The notes below the pieces were generated by a model, which saw nothing but the letters and a program-made list of their open reading frames with translations, searched no databases and was not told the origin of the DNA. Positions 29,554-39,509 of a stretch of 64,000 nt of DNA are shown here, one piece after another; position 1 is the first letter of the stretch; each line of letters starts with the position of its first letter. Source of the stretch: Marinobacter sp. F4206 (GTDB lineage: Bacteria; Pseudomonadota; Gammaproteobacteria; Pseudomonadales; Oleiphilaceae); assembly GCF_019392195.1 (NCBI RefSeq), contig NZ_JAHXKI010000002.1, positions 1,488,001 to 1,552,000 on the forward strand. Direction: 5' to 3'. The position numbers were made by a program, and so were the translations under genes.

Positions 29554-30558
29554 ATGAGCACGATCAAAGTAGGCATTAACGGCTTTGGCCGTATCGGACG
29601 ACTGGCCCTGCGCGTGGCCTGGGAGTGGCCCGACATTGAGTTCGTAGCAATCAATGACCCGGGTGCCGACGCAGCAACACTGGCACACCTGCTGAACTTC
29701 GACAGCATTCATGGGCGCTGGAACCGGGACGCCGGCTTCGACGGCGCCGACATGGTCATCGACGGCCGCCGCATCCGGGTAACCCACAACCGGACCATCG
29801 CCGAAACCGACTGGTCCGGCTGCGACGTGGTCATTGAGGCCAGCGGCAAGATGAAGACGGTGGATGTGCTTCAGGGCTACCTGGATCAGGGCGTGAAACG
29901 GGTTGTGGTCACGGCCCCGGTCAAGGAAGCCGGCGCGAAGAACCTGGTGAGGGGCGTGAACGACCACCTGTTTGAACCCGCCACAGACCGGATTGTCACC
30001 GCCGCCTCGTGCACCACCAACTGCCTGGCACCCGTGGTCAAAGTTATTCACGAGCAACTGGGTATCCGCCACGGCTCCATCACCACCATCCACAGCCTGA
30101 CCAACACCCAGACCATCATCGACGCCCCCCACAAGGACCTGCGCCGGGCCCGGGCCTGTGGCAGTTCACTGATCCCGACCACCACCGGATCGGCGACCGC
30201 CATCATTGAAATCTTCCCCGAGCTGAAGGGACGGCTCGACGGCCACGCCGTGCGGGTACCGCTGACCAACGCCTCGCTCACCGACTGCGTCTTTGAGGTA
30301 GACACCCCCACGGACCGGGACACCGTCAATCGGCTTCTGAAAGAGGCGGCCGGCGGCGAACTGGAGGGCATTCTGGGCTACGAGGAACGCCCCCTCGTCT
30401 CCATCGACTACCGAACCGACCCACGCTCTTCCATCATCGACGCCCTGTCCACCATGGTGGTCAACGGTACCCAGGTGAAGCTCTACGCCTGGTACGACAA
30501 CGAGTGGGGCTATGCCAATCGCACCGCCGAACTGATGCACAAGGTTGGCTCTGCCTGA
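29554..30558 (+). CDS. ArsJ-associated glyceraldehyde-3-phosphate dehydrogenase
   Basis: 334 residues with strong GAPDH features: [19 protein letters not shown] (NAD binding), the catalytic [12 protein letters not shown], and the C-terminal [23 protein letters not shown] precedes the ATG. Its place between acr3 and arsJ with a 1-nt gap to the latter marks it as the arsenic-operon paralogue. It uses arsenate in place of phosphate to make 1-arseno-3-phosphoglycerate for export by ArsJ (known for ArsJ operons). It is not the housekeeping glycolytic gene by context. Confidence 0.93.
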   Translation: MSTIKVGINGFGRIGRLALRVAWEWPDIEFVAINDPGADAATLAHLLNFDSIHGRWNRDAGFDGADMVIDGRRIRVTHNRTIAETDWSGCDVVIEASGKMKTVDVLQGYLDQGVKRVVVTAPVKEAGAKNLVRGVNDHLFEPATDRIVTAASCTTNCLAPVVKVIHEQLGIRHGSITTIHSLTNTQTIIDAPHKDLRRARACGSSLIPTTTGSATAIIEIFPELKGRLDGHAVRVPLTNASLTDCVFEVDTPTDRDTVNRLLKEAAGGELEGILGYEERPLVSIDYRTDPRSSIIDALSTMVVNGTQVKLYAWYDNEWGYANRTAELMHKVGSA

Positions 30559-30559
30559 T

Positions 30560-31753
30560 ATGAGTTCAGCCATTCGCCAGTATCTGGTCATCACCGGCAA
30601 CTACTGGGCCTTCACCCTGACCGATGGCGCCCTGAGGATGCTGGTCGTGCTGCACTTTCACCAGCTTGGCTACGCGCCACTGGAGATCGCGCTGCTCTTT
30701 GTCTTCTATGAATTTTTCGGCGTGGTCACCAATCTGGTGGGCGGTTACCTGGGCGCCCGCCTGGGGCTCAACCGAACCATGAATCTGGGCCTGTTCCTCC
30801 AGATCGTGGCTCTGGCCATGCTGGCCGCCCCAGCGGCCGCACTGACCGTTCCCTGGGTCATGGCGGCCCAGGCCCTGTCCGGCATCGCCAAGGACCTCAA
30901 CAAGATGTCGGCCAAGAGCGGTATCAAGCTGCTGGTGCCGGATACTGAACAGGGCAAGCTCTATAAATGGGTGGCGGTACTCACCGGTTCCAAGAATACC
31001 CTCAAGGGGGTGGGGTTCTTCCTCGGCGGCGTGCTTCTGATGACTGCCGGCTTCAAGGGTGCCGTCGTTGCCATGGCCATAGCCCTTGGGCTGATCTGGC
31101 TGGCCAGCCTGTTCCTGCTGAAGCGGGAACTGGGCAAGAGTAAAGCCAAGCCAAAGTTTACCGACCTGCTGTCCAAGAGCCGCCCGATCAACATGCTGTC
31201 AGCGGCCCGACTGTTCCTGTTCGGCGCACGGGATGTCTGGTTTGTGGTCGCCCTCCCCGTGTACCTCCACGTCGCCTTCGGCTGGGATTTCTGGCAAGTC
31301 GGCGGCTTTATGGCCTGCTGGGGCATCGGCTACGGTGTCATCCAGACCCAGGCGCCCAGAATTACCGGCGACCTGACCGGCAGGACGTCGGCGATACTCT
31401 GGGCCTCAGTGTTGGCGGTCGTGCCGGCGGGCATCGCCCTCGGGCTGACGACATCGATTCCGCCCCAACAGACGGTCGTTGGCGGGCTGCTGCTGTTCGG
31501 CGTGCTGTTCGCCATCAATTCATCGCTGCACAGCTACCTGATTGTCAGCTATGCCCGATCCGACGGTGTGTCCCTGGATGTGGGCTTCTACTACATGTCC
31601 AACGCGGCCGGGCGGCTGCTTGGCACCCTGCTCTCCGGTTGGGTGTACCAATCCTACGGCCTGGCGGCGTGCCTGTGGGTTTCCTCGGCGATGGTGGCCC
31701 TTGCCGCAGTGTTCACGGCCGGCCTGCCAGAGCGCCGACCGGTCTCGGCCTGA
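30560..31753 (+). CDS. arsJ: Organoarsenical efflux MFS transporter ArsJ
   Basis: 397 residues from ATG 30560, one nt after the GAPDH stop. MFS protein of about 11-12 TM helices. The stretches DGALRMLVVLHFHQLGYAPLEIA, FYEFFGVVTNLVGG and GIAKDLNKMSAKSGIKLLVP are characteristic of ArsJ. It exports 1-arseno-3-phosphoglycerate, giving arsenate resistance jointly with the GAPDH upstream. Confidence 0.93.
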   Translation: MSSAIRQYLVITGNYWAFTLTDGALRMLVVLHFHQLGYAPLEIALLFVFYEFFGVVTNLVGGYLGARLGLNRTMNLGLFLQIVALAMLAAPAAALTVPWVMAAQALSGIAKDLNKMSAKSGIKLLVPDTEQGKLYKWVAVLTGSKNTLKGVGFFLGGVLLMTAGFKGAVVAMAIALGLIWLASLFLLKRELGKSKAKPKFTDLLSKSRPINMLSAARLFLFGARDVWFVVALPVYLHVAFGWDFWQVGGFMACWGIGYGVIQTQAPRITGDLTGRTSAILWASVLAVVPAGIALGLTTSIPPQQTVVGGLLLFGVLFAINSSLHSYLIVSYARSDGVSLDVGFYYMSNAAGRLLGTLLSGWVYQSYGLAACLWVSSAMVALAAVFTAGLPERRPVSA

Positions 31754-31756
31754 GCC

Positions 31757-32839
31757 TCAGAGCGGGCGGATGACGTCCGCCAGCTTCCCGCTATCGGCCA
31801 ATTCCAGGAACTCGTCCCCCAGACGGTCGCTCTCGGCAATGGCCTTGCGCCAGGCCCGTTCCCGGCCATCATCGTCGTTGAGGTATTTCTCGAAATCCTT
31901 GCGGTCCGGGAGCTTGCGATCCGGCAGGGTCTCGAGGTAGTCCTTCGAGGGCGCCACCAGCACAACGTCCTGCAGGCGGGTAGCGTCACCCCTACGCCAG
32001 GGCAGGGTCTTGTCGAACCAACCGGGCACCACCTTGTCCGTGAAATGCGGATAGAGGATGACACCGGGCTGTTCGTACGGCAGGTCCAGATGATAGTCCA
32101 GCAGCCCCCCGTCACGGTAGACACCTTCGGGGGCGCCCGGGATGTTACGGACGCCCGCCATCACCATCGGAATGGAGGCGGAAGCCAGAAGCGCCGACAG
32201 CAGATTGTCGCCGGTCAGTGCCACCTCGTGGCTGGGAAAATCGACCAGCTTGGCCACCGGCGCTTTCAGGCGGGCATCGTGAAGGATGCCCCGTTCCATG
32301 AACCGTCCCAGATGACGACGACTCACCATGTTGGCGCTGATGGCATTCATCAAGCCAAGGCTGAGGCGCCCCCGGGTGTCGTGCTCCAGCATGCCGCGAC
32401 TGCGCACCACCACCACATTGAGCCGGTACCAGGGATGATTGAGAATGTAGTCTTCACGCCCGCCCAGCAGCTCCTCCAGGAACAATACGCTCTTGCGGCT
32501 CACTTCGGCGGGGCTTACGCCCTTGGCAAAGCGCTGGGACGTATACAACTCCGCCAGCTTGGCGAGCTGGGCCTTCGGGTTATCCGACGAAGCGACCGCC
32601 GCAAACCGCCAGCTGCCGATGGATGAGCCGATCAGTGAACGCTCCTGCGGAGCCCGAGGCAGCCAGTCGCCAAAGATGGCCTTGTCCAGGCCGCTGATCC
32701 CCAACGCCTTCGGCCCCCCTGCAGCGCCGGGAACCACGTGGACATCGGCGGGTGTCAGTGGCCTGGCTTTCAGCCGCTCCAGGGCACGGCGTCCGGCGCG
32801 GATGGTCAGTGCCGGTGCCCGGGTATGAATTGCAGTCAT
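31757..32839 (-). CDS. Patatin-like phospholipase
   Basis: 360 residues. Patatin elements in order: glycine-rich oxyanion region VPGAAGGPKALG, nucleophile elbow GSSIGSWR (GxSxG), and YRDGGLLDYHLDLPY (DGG of the Ser-Asp dyad). No signal peptide seen. Probably an acyl hydrolase acting on lipids. It is convergent with arsJ (3 nt between stops) and so not part of the ars operon. Confidence 0.83.
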   Translation of the reverse strand: MTAIHTRAPALTIRAGRRALERLKARPLTPADVHVVPGAAGGPKALGISGLDKAIFGDWLPRAPQERSLIGSSIGSWRFAAVASSDNPKAQLAKLAELYTSQRFAKGVSPAEVSRKSVLFLEELLGGREDYILNHPWYRLNVVVVRSRGMLEHDTRGRLSLGLMNAISANMVSRRHLGRFMERGILHDARLKAPVAKLVDFPSHEVALTGDNLLSALLASASIPMVMAGVRNIPGAPEGVYRDGGLLDYHLDLPYEQPGVILYPHFTDKVVPGWFDKTLPWRRGDATRLQDVVLVAPSKDYLETLPDRKLPDRKDFEKYLNDDDGRERAWRKAIAESDRLGDEFLELADSGKLADVIRPL

Positions 32840-33019
32840 GACGAACTCCCTGTTTTGGATCCGCGGAGTTTAACGAAGCGGCAGAACCCCGGCCAACTGA
32901 AGAAAACTAATAGCAGTCATAAATACCAGTATGGGCTTCATTAACGGACGGCTCATGATAGACTTTCGACAGTCCGGCAACGGAGGCGGACCGATCATCT
33001 TTGGCAGCGGGAGTTTGCT

Positions 33020-34069
33020 GTGAATGTCTTTGCCCCACCCGATCCACTGGCTACCAACCCGACGCTTGCTGTTCTGGGATTCAAACGCCAGCTGATTTTC
33101 CACCTCCATTTCTGGGCCTTTGTCGCCATTGCGCCCCTGATTCTGGTGCAATGGAAACAGGATCATCGGCTGCTATCAGGCCTTCTGGTGCTATTCTGCG
33201 CCAATGCGCTTCTGGTCATTGCCTTCCTGCGCTATCGCAACACCTATTTTCTGAAGGGGCGCCTGTTTCCGCTGCTGGCAGTGGTTTCCGCCGCCTACTC
33301 CACCGGTATCAACGGTCATGCCGGACTGTACTGGGCCTATCCGGCAGCCACGGCCCTGTTTTTCCTGCTCCCTCTCAGAGAGGCGACGGTCAGCAACATC
33401 ATTTTCATCAGCGTCATGGCCGCGGTCTCATTCACCAAGTTCCCGGAAGCCGACTTCTGGCGCATCACCTTTTCCCTGGGGCTGACCTGCGTGTTCGCCA
33501 TGGTGTTTGCCTGGCTGGTGGGCAAACTCCAGCACGAACTGACCCGGCTGGCCACCACCGATCCGCTAACCGGGTGCCTGAACCGGTCTCAGCTTGCCGA
33601 CATCCTGAACCATCAGATCCAGATGCGGGAACGCTACGAGCGGGTATCCAGCCTGGTCCTGATCGACCTGGATTTTTTCAAGGCCATCAACGACCAGTGG
33701 GGTCACCAGGCGGGTGATCGGGTACTGAAGGAAATGGCACTGCGAGTTCGGAAGCGCCTCCGGGAAAGCGATCAGCTGTTCCGGATCGGCGGTGAGGAGT
33801 TCATGATCGTGCTGCCGGAGACCCGCCAGAAAGACGCCGACACCCTGGCCTATCAGTTGCTGACCGGTATCGGCTCACGCCCGTTCCTGGAAGACATCAG
33901 TTTGACCGCGAGCGCCAGCGTGGCCGAGGTGTGCCAGGGCGAGACCTGGTCGGTCTGGCTGAACCGGGCGGACCAGGCGCTGTACGAGGCAAAATCCCGC
34001 GGCCGCAATCAAGTGGTGAATGCGCGGCGTCCGGCGGCGGGAACCGTCGCCCCCGACCCCGTCACTTAA
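33020..34069 (+). CDS. Membrane diguanylate cyclase (GGDEF)
   Basis: 349 residues, GTG start at 33020 with GGGAG 7 nt before it. About five to six TM helices fill residues 20-170, then a GGDEF domain: DPLTGCLNRSQLADIL, LVLIDLDFFKAINDQWGHQAGD, active site RIGGEEF, with an RESD inhibitory site five residues upstream. It should make c-di-GMP from GTP with product inhibition. The C-terminus overlaps the convergent hydrolase by 8 nt. Confidence 0.93.
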   Translation: MNVFAPPDPLATNPTLAVLGFKRQLIFHLHFWAFVAIAPLILVQWKQDHRLLSGLLVLFCANALLVIAFLRYRNTYFLKGRLFPLLAVVSAAYSTGINGHAGLYWAYPAATALFFLLPLREATVSNIIFISVMAAVSFTKFPEADFWRITFSLGLTCVFAMVFAWLVGKLQHELTRLATTDPLTGCLNRSQLADILNHQIQMRERYERVSSLVLIDLDFFKAINDQWGHQAGDRVLKEMALRVRKRLRESDQLFRIGGEEFMIVLPETRQKDADTLAYQLLTGIGSRPFLEDISLTASASVAEVCQGETWSVWLNRADQALYEAKSRGRNQVVNARRPAAGTVAPDPVT

Positions 34070-34979
34070 CCCGTTTTCGAAAATCCCGGTACGCGCTGAA
34101 CACATCCCACGGGCATTCAAAGTGCGGGTAGTGTCCGGTATTCCGGAGGCTGACCACATCCGGGTTGGCGATCAGTTCGCGATAGCGACGGGCCATGGCA
34201 GCCCCGGAAACCGGATCCGCTGTGCCGGAAATCAAGCGCATTGGCTGGGGAGCCTTTTGCAGCGCACCGACCCATCGGTTCCGATGGCAGCGCCGCTCTT
34301 CCATGAACTGAATCAGGTGGTGCATGATCCCCCGGCCGTTGTTGTAGGTCAGCAGATGCCAGAAGTCTTCCATGTCCTGATGGTCCGGTGGATTCTGGCT
34401 GCCAAAAAGGCGACGGAAATTCCGCTCGAAGGTGCGGCGAGTCAAGCCCCGGCTGACCAGGCCACCCAGGGGACTGCGCAGCAGTTTCTGAATCAGCAGC
34501 GGATTGTGGACTTCGGGAAACAGGGCGCCATTGAGGAAACAGACACTGGCGATGTCGAACGGCAACACGCCCTCCTGCTCCCGGGCCAGCAACTCCTGCA
34601 CCACACTGCAGCCGTAGTCATGGGCCATCAGGTGAATGGAATCCAGGCCCAGGCCTTCCACCCAGCCCTGCAGGAGATCGGCCTGGTCTTCGATGCTGTA
34701 GGGGTAAGGCACGGGCTTGTCGGAGAAACCAAAGCCCAGCATGTCCAGCGCCAGCACACTGAAGTGCGGGGTCAGCATCGGCCAGACCCGGCTCCAGTCC
34801 CAGCTGGCGGTGGGAAAGCCATGAATCAGGACCAGGGGGTCGCCCTGCCCGGCCATGCGGCTGAATATGGCATGGCCACCGTAGCTGAACCACTTGCCTC
34901 CCTGCTGCCAACCCTCAAGGGTGCCCGATTCGCGACCCGCAGACACGTCGTTTCGAGCATCGGCGATCACCTGTTCCAT
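34062..34979 (-). CDS. Alpha/beta hydrolase, MEST/epoxide hydrolase-like
   Basis: 305 residues. Alpha/beta hydrolase with HGFPTASWDWSRVWP (oxyanion), LALDMLGFGFSDKPVPY, and a nucleophile elbow AHDYGCSVVQELLAR where the nucleophile is Asp. It also has FLNGALFPEVHNPLLIQKLL and RRCHRNRWVGAL, stretches I recall from the eukaryotic MEST/PEG1 protein. The Asp nucleophile fits the epoxide hydrolase/haloalkane dehalogenase branch, but Tyr replaces the usual Trp after it. Substrate unknown. Confidence 0.85.
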   Translation of the reverse strand: MEQVIADARNDVSAGRESGTLEGWQQGGKWFSYGGHAIFSRMAGQGDPLVLIHGFPTASWDWSRVWPMLTPHFSVLALDMLGFGFSDKPVPYPYSIEDQADLLQGWVEGLGLDSIHLMAHDYGCSVVQELLAREQEGVLPFDIASVCFLNGALFPEVHNPLLIQKLLRSPLGGLVSRGLTRRTFERNFRRLFGSQNPPDHQDMEDFWHLLTYNNGRGIMHHLIQFMEERRCHRNRWVGALQKAPQPMRLISGTADPVSGAAMARRYRELIANPDVVSLRNTGHYPHFECPWDVFSAYRDFRKRVK

Positions 34980-35174
34980 CCTTTATCCCCGGCGACTATC
35001 CCAACCCCTGACTGTAAAACAATCCTGCCTTGCCTGCCATAGCCCTGCGGCAGTCCCGAGATGGCACCAGAGCCAAAGTGGTCTTTTCCCGGGTCGGGCT
35101 CGTAAAGCGTAGAGATGACGGGCAAATTGCCTTAAGCTTTGGCCCTCGTACGATACAGCAGACCGGAATTGACT

Positions 35175-35744
35175 ATGACCAAACTCCTTGACGACCTCGC
35201 CGGCCACTACAGCGCCATTATTAACGGACTCGGTGAAGACACCAGCCGCGAAGGTCTGCAGGACACTCCAATGCGAGCTGCCAAAGCGATGCAGTTCCTC
35301 ACCCAGGGTTACCAGCAAAGCCTGGCCGACCTGGTCAATAACGCCGTGTTCGAATCCGCCATGGATGAAATGGTGGTGGTTCAGGACATTGAGCTGTACA
35401 GCATGTGTGAACACCATATGCTGCCGTTCATCGGAAAATGCCACATCGCCTACCTGCCCCAGGGGCGGGTTCTTGGTCTGTCCAAGTTCGCCCGGATCGT
35501 GGACATGTATGCCCGGCGCCTGCAGATCCAGGAAAACCTGACCCGCCAGATTGCCGAGGCCATCGAAAGCGTCACCAACGCCAAGGGCGTTGCGGTGGTC
35601 ATCGAAGCTCAGCACATGTGCATGATGATGCGCGGCGTGGAAAAGCAGAACTCGCGGATGAAAACCTCAATGATGCTGGGACAGTTCCGCAAGTCCCAGG
35701 CCACCCGCACCGAGTTCCTCAACCTCATTGGCAACAACCGCTGA
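35175..35744 (+). CDS. folE: GTP cyclohydrolase I
   Basis: 189 residues from ATG 35175 (GGAA 6 nt upstream). FolE signatures: [25 protein letters not shown] (zinc Cys and His), [22 protein letters not shown], and [16 protein letters not shown]. It converts GTP to dihydroneopterin triphosphate, the first step toward folate. It is followed after 24 nt by folX. Confidence 0.95.
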   Translation: MTKLLDDLAGHYSAIINGLGEDTSREGLQDTPMRAAKAMQFLTQGYQQSLADLVNNAVFESAMDEMVVVQDIELYSMCEHHMLPFIGKCHIAYLPQGRVLGLSKFARIVDMYARRLQIQENLTRQIAEAIESVTNAKGVAVVIEAQHMCMMMRGVEKQNSRMKTSMMLGQFRKSQATRTEFLNLIGNNR

Positions 35745-35768
35745 TCCACCCCGGTTAACGGAGGCGCT

Positions 35769-36143
35769 ATGACAGACGTAATCGGCAACCATCAGGCCCG
35801 GGTCCGCATCAAGGATCTGCTGCTGAGAGCCTACATCGGCATCAAGGACGAGGAGATCAACAACCAGCAGGATGTGCTGATCAATGTGGCCCTGACCTAC
35901 GATGCCGCTGATGCCATCACCGAAAATGAAATTTCGGCGGCGCTGAACTACCGGACCATCACCAAACAGATCATTCACCACGTCGACGGCAACCGCTTTG
36001 CCCTGCTTGAGCGCCTGACCCACGAGGTACTGACCATCGTGATGGAGCACGAAGCGGTGCAATGGGCGCAGGTGGAAATCGACAAACCTCACGCGTTACG
36101 CTATGCCGAGTCCGTGTCGGTCTGCCTCGAGGCGCACCGTTAA
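35769..36143 (+). CDS. folX: Dihydroneopterin triphosphate 2'-epimerase FolX
   Basis: 124 residues. The sequence [28 protein letters not shown] and [27 protein letters not shown] match the FolX branch of the FolB-like tunnelling fold more closely than FolB itself, as does the ending [21 protein letters not shown] precedes the ATG. With folE upstream it suggests a tetrahydromonapterin branch, as known in Pseudomonas. Confidence 0.88.
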   Translation: MTDVIGNHQARVRIKDLLLRAYIGIKDEEINNQQDVLINVALTYDAADAITENEISAALNYRTITKQIIHHVDGNRFALLERLTHEVLTIVMEHEAVQWAQVEIDKPHALRYAESVSVCLEAHR

Positions 36144-36165
36144 ACCAATCAGGTGACTTCTACCC

Positions 36166-36597
36166 ATGCCCAGCAACTCCCCGGAACAACTGCGAGCGAT
36201 TCTGGAAAGTGTGCGCTCCATCGCCCTCGTGGGGGCCAGCGAGAAAACCAACCGTCCCTCCCATGAGGTGATGGTGTTCCTGCAGCAACAGGGCTACCGG
36301 GTTATTCCGGTCAACCCGCGGCTGGCCGGTCGCGAACTGCTGGGTGAGACCGTGTATGCCGACCTGGCCTCGCTGCCGGAACCAGTGGACATGGCGGAGT
36401 TGTTCCTGGCGCCAGAGCGCACGGACGCCGTCATTGATACCGCCATCGAAAAGCGCATTCCGGTGATCTGGCTGCAAATCGGCGTCATCAACGAAGCCGG
36501 CGTTGGCCGGGCGGAAGCCGCCGGCCTGACCACGGTCATGGATCGCTGCCCCAAGCAGGAAATCCCCCGTCTGGGCATTCCCCCAGTCCACGCCTGA
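36166..36597 (+). CDS. CoA-binding domain protein (YccU family)
   Basis: 143 residues with the CoA-binding Rossmann-like fold: SIALVGASEKTNRPSHEVMVFLQQQGYRVIPVNP, then DMAELFLAPERTDAV and IPVIWLQIGVINEAG, ending TTVMDRCPKQEIPRLG. The family binds CoA or NAD-like nucleotides; its cellular role is not established. It follows folX by 22 nt and may share its transcript. Confidence 0.88.
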   Translation: MPSNSPEQLRAILESVRSIALVGASEKTNRPSHEVMVFLQQQGYRVIPVNPRLAGRELLGETVYADLASLPEPVDMAELFLAPERTDAVIDTAIEKRIPVIWLQIGVINEAGVGRAEAAGLTTVMDRCPKQEIPRLGIPPVHA

Positions 36598-36789
36598 CCC
36601 CACCCCGGTCAGGCGTCCCGCACTGAAATCCTGTCCGATGCCTCGAAAAAATCTCCAACACCCCGTATTGTTGACTCTGCCGGGACGAATCGGGATGGAG
36701 CTTGATGGCCGGCTCAATAAAAAATAATTCATAATGAAGCGCTCCCGGCCGATACTCGGACAGGAAACAGGACACGTACGGAGTAAATA

Positions 36790-39057
36790 GTGGAAAAACC
36801 GGTACCAGCCACCAACATCGTTGTGCGGGGCCTGCTCAACCCTGCCTTTCCGGTGGTCATCTTTCTGGTTTTTCTCGGGCTGGCTGCGGGCCTCTATTAC
36901 GGACTTGCGCAGCAGGGCACCCGGCAGATTGAGGCCAATCTCGCGAACGAGGCGCGGGCCATGGCCAACAACCTGGAACGCGAGTTCACCATTCACGCCG
37001 AGGCCATTCAGCGCATGGCGCAGCGCCTCGAAGCCTCCCCCAACACCACCGAAGCGATCTGGCGCGAGGACGCACGCCATTACCTCGAGGACTTCGGCGT
37101 CTACCAGGCCGTCGAATGGATCGATCGCAATTTCATCATCCGGTGGCTGGAGCCCTACACCGGCAACGAGGACGTCATCGGCTTCAACGTCGCCTTTTCC
37201 GAGCAACGGCGGCAAGCGCTGGAGGCCGCCAGAGCAACCGGGACATTCGACATCTCGGGCATCATCGACCTGCGCCAGGGCGGCAAAGGCCTGGTCATCT
37301 ACGCCCCGGTCGGCACCGGAGCGGATAACAACGGCTTTATCGCCGGTGTGTTCCGGATGGAAGTGCTCGCACGCCAGCTGCTGACCAGCCGCGTCAAGGA
37401 ATCCTTCAGCATTGAAATCCTGAGCAACGGCGAGGTGAGCTACGATCTCAACGATTCCGGCACCGCCAGCACCTCCTTCTCCCACACAGAGCCGGTGGAA
37501 CTGCCGACCCTGAACTGGTCATTTGTCCTGCACCCGACCGAAGAGTGGGTCCAGAGCCAGCGCAGCGCCTGGCCAAAGCTGACCCTGGTGTCACTGGTGC
37601 TGATGGGCCTGCTCACCAGCCTGACCACCCTGCTGGTCCAGCTCATTCTCAAGCGCAACCAGGCACTGCTGAAAACCCGCCGGCAACTGGACCGGGAGAT
37701 CGACCAGCGCAAGACCATGCAACAGGACCTGGCCCGCCTGGAATCCACCGACACCCTCACCGGCCTCGCCAACCGTCGCTTCTTCATGGAAGACCTGGCC
37801 CACACCCTGAACATCGCCGACCGTCAGATGCGCCAGGTAGCGCTGGTGATGCTGGACCTCGACCGCTTCCAGATGCTGAACGACTCACTGGGGCACCAGT
37901 TCGGTGACGAGCTGCTGATCAAGGTGTCCGAGCGGCTGAACGGCCTGAGCAACGAACGCATCCTGGTGGCCTACTCCGGTGGTGACGAATTCATGCTGTG
38001 CCAGCAGCAGGTGGAAGACATCGACGACATCATCCACTTGCTGGGTCAGGTAAAACACTGTTTCGAGGAACCCTTCGAGGTGCAGGGCGAAGCGCACGGC
38101 GTCACTGCCACCATGGGCGTTGCCGTCTACCCCCAGAGTGGCCTGGACGCCGACACCCTGTTGCGCAACGCCGACGTGGCCTTGTACCGGGCGAAGGAAC
38201 AGGGCCGGAACACCTACCAGTTCTACACCGAAGGCATGCAGGACCGGGAAGTGATGCGCCTGGAGCTGGACAAGGACCTGAGCCAGGCCCTGGCCCACAA
38301 CGAATTTGTGCTCTTCTTCCAGCCCCAGCTGGACCTGGAGAGCTCCGAGATCAACAGCGTTGAGGCGCTGATCCGCTGGCAGCACCCCCGCCGGGGCTTG
38401 CTGCCGCCGGTGGATTTCATTCCGCTCGCCGAGGAAAGCGGCCGCATTACCGACATCGGACGCTGGGTGGTCATGGCCGCCTGCCGGCAACTGGCCAAGT
38501 GGCAGGGCACGCCCTACGAACACCTGCGGATCGCCGTGAACCTCTCGGGCCGGGAACTGGACGACGAGGAACTGGTGGACCATATCCGGGAAGCCCTGGA
38601 AGCCGAGAACGTACCGGCCGATCGCCTGGAAGTGGAGCTGACCGAAGAGATCTTCATCCAGAACATCGAACGCAACCAGACCCAGCTGTCCCGCCTGCAC
38701 CAACTGGGCGTGCACCTGGCCATCGACGATTTCGGGGTGGGCTATTCGTCCCTGGGGTACCTGCGGGATTTCCCGGTGGACCTGCTCAAGATCGACCGGT
38801 CCTTCATCACCGAGGTCACCGAACGCCACGATGACGCCGTGATCACCCGCGCCGTGATCAACCTGGCCCACAACCTGGGCATTCAGGTGGTGGCCGAAGG
38901 CGTGGAAACCGAGGAGCAGCTGGCCTTCCTGAAGAACCACCGCTGCAACCTGGCCCAGGGCTACCTGATCAGCCGACCGATTCCCGCCGCGGAGCTGGAA
39001 CGGGCCATGGCCGAGGGCCTGCTGCTGAGTCGGACGACCGTGGATTCCGAATTGTAA
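36790..39057 (+). CDS. CHASE-like membrane GGDEF-EAL protein
   Basis: 755 residues, GTG start with GGAG 7 nt upstream. TM1 near residues 15-40, periplasmic CHASE-type sensor (VYQAVEWIDRNFIIRWLEPY; LVIYAPVG) to about residue 260, TM2 near 268-290, coiled coil, then GGDEF at about residues 397-401 (YSGGDEF, no RxxD site visible) and EAL from E525 (VEALIRWQHPRRG). The EAL part keeps NLSGRELDD, ELTEEIF, AIDDFGVGYSSLGYL and AEGVETEEQL, so both c-di-GMP synthesis and breakdown look possible. Confidence 0.94.
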   Translation: MEKPVPATNIVVRGLLNPAFPVVIFLVFLGLAAGLYYGLAQQGTRQIEANLANEARAMANNLEREFTIHAEAIQRMAQRLEASPNTTEAIWREDARHYLEDFGVYQAVEWIDRNFIIRWLEPYTGNEDVIGFNVAFSEQRRQALEAARATGTFDISGIIDLRQGGKGLVIYAPVGTGADNNGFIAGVFRMEVLARQLLTSRVKESFSIEILSNGEVSYDLNDSGTASTSFSHTEPVELPTLNWSFVLHPTEEWVQSQRSAWPKLTLVSLVLMGLLTSLTTLLVQLILKRNQALLKTRRQLDREIDQRKTMQQDLARLESTDTLTGLANRRFFMEDLAHTLNIADRQMRQVALVMLDLDRFQMLNDSLGHQFGDELLIKVSERLNGLSNERILVAYSGGDEFMLCQQQVEDIDDIIHLLGQVKHCFEEPFEVQGEAHGVTATMGVAVYPQSGLDADTLLRNADVALYRAKEQGRNTYQFYTEGMQDREVMRLELDKDLSQALAHNEFVLFFQPQLDLESSEINSVEALIRWQHPRRGLLPPVDFIPLAEESGRITDIGRWVVMAACRQLAKWQGTPYEHLRIAVNLSGRELDDEELVDHIREALEAENVPADRLEVELTEEIFIQNIERNQTQLSRLHQLGVHLAIDDFGVGYSSLGYLRDFPVDLLKIDRSFITEVTERHDDAVITRAVINLAHNLGIQVVAEGVETEEQLAFLKNHRCNLAQGYLISRPIPAAELERAMAEGLLLSRTTVDSEL

Positions 39058-39108
39058 AACCGCCCCGCCATCCCCATCATACGAACTGTATTCCACAGGC
39101 GAGTTGAT

Positions 39109-39432
39109 ATGGCTTCGAAATACCTGACCCCTGAACAGGACGGCATCATCCGGCGTTGGGAGCGCTGGAACCGGAATTACTTCATTGCGGCCTTCCTGGC
39201 GCTGACCGTCATCCTGGTCTTCAGCAGCCAGCTGGGTCTGTCCAGCGGCAACAGCTGGGGCCCACTGGGCGTTTTGATTGCCCTGATCATCATCCCCATC
39301 ATCGTGCTCCAGCTCAAGCTGGCCTGCCCCGCCTGCGGCCACAAGATCGGCTGGCAGGCCAAACTGATGGCGCCGGACCAGTGCAGTACCTGCGGGACGT
39401 TTTTGCGGGCTAAAGAGTCCGTCCAACGGTAA
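39109..39432 (+). CDS. Small two-TM protein with C-terminal zinc-ribbon-like Cys pairs
   Basis: 107 residues. Two TM helices (YFIAAFLALTVILVFSSQLGL and WGPLGVLIALIIIPIIVLQL) are followed by CPACGHKIGW and CSTCGTFL, a four-Cys zinc-ribbon or rubredoxin-like knuckle on the cytosolic side. Not recognised beyond that. It stands alone, 51 nt after the GGDEF-EAL gene. Confidence 0.7.
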   Translation: MASKYLTPEQDGIIRRWERWNRNYFIAAFLALTVILVFSSQLGLSSGNSWGPLGVLIALIIIPIIVLQLKLACPACGHKIGWQAKLMAPDQCSTCGTFLRAKESVQR

Positions 39433-39509
39433 GAACCGCAATTTTCTTCAATACCCAGCGCAGGACCCCGGGCACACTTCAAGCTCCTGATCCAACGAGA
39501 GCCTGATCC

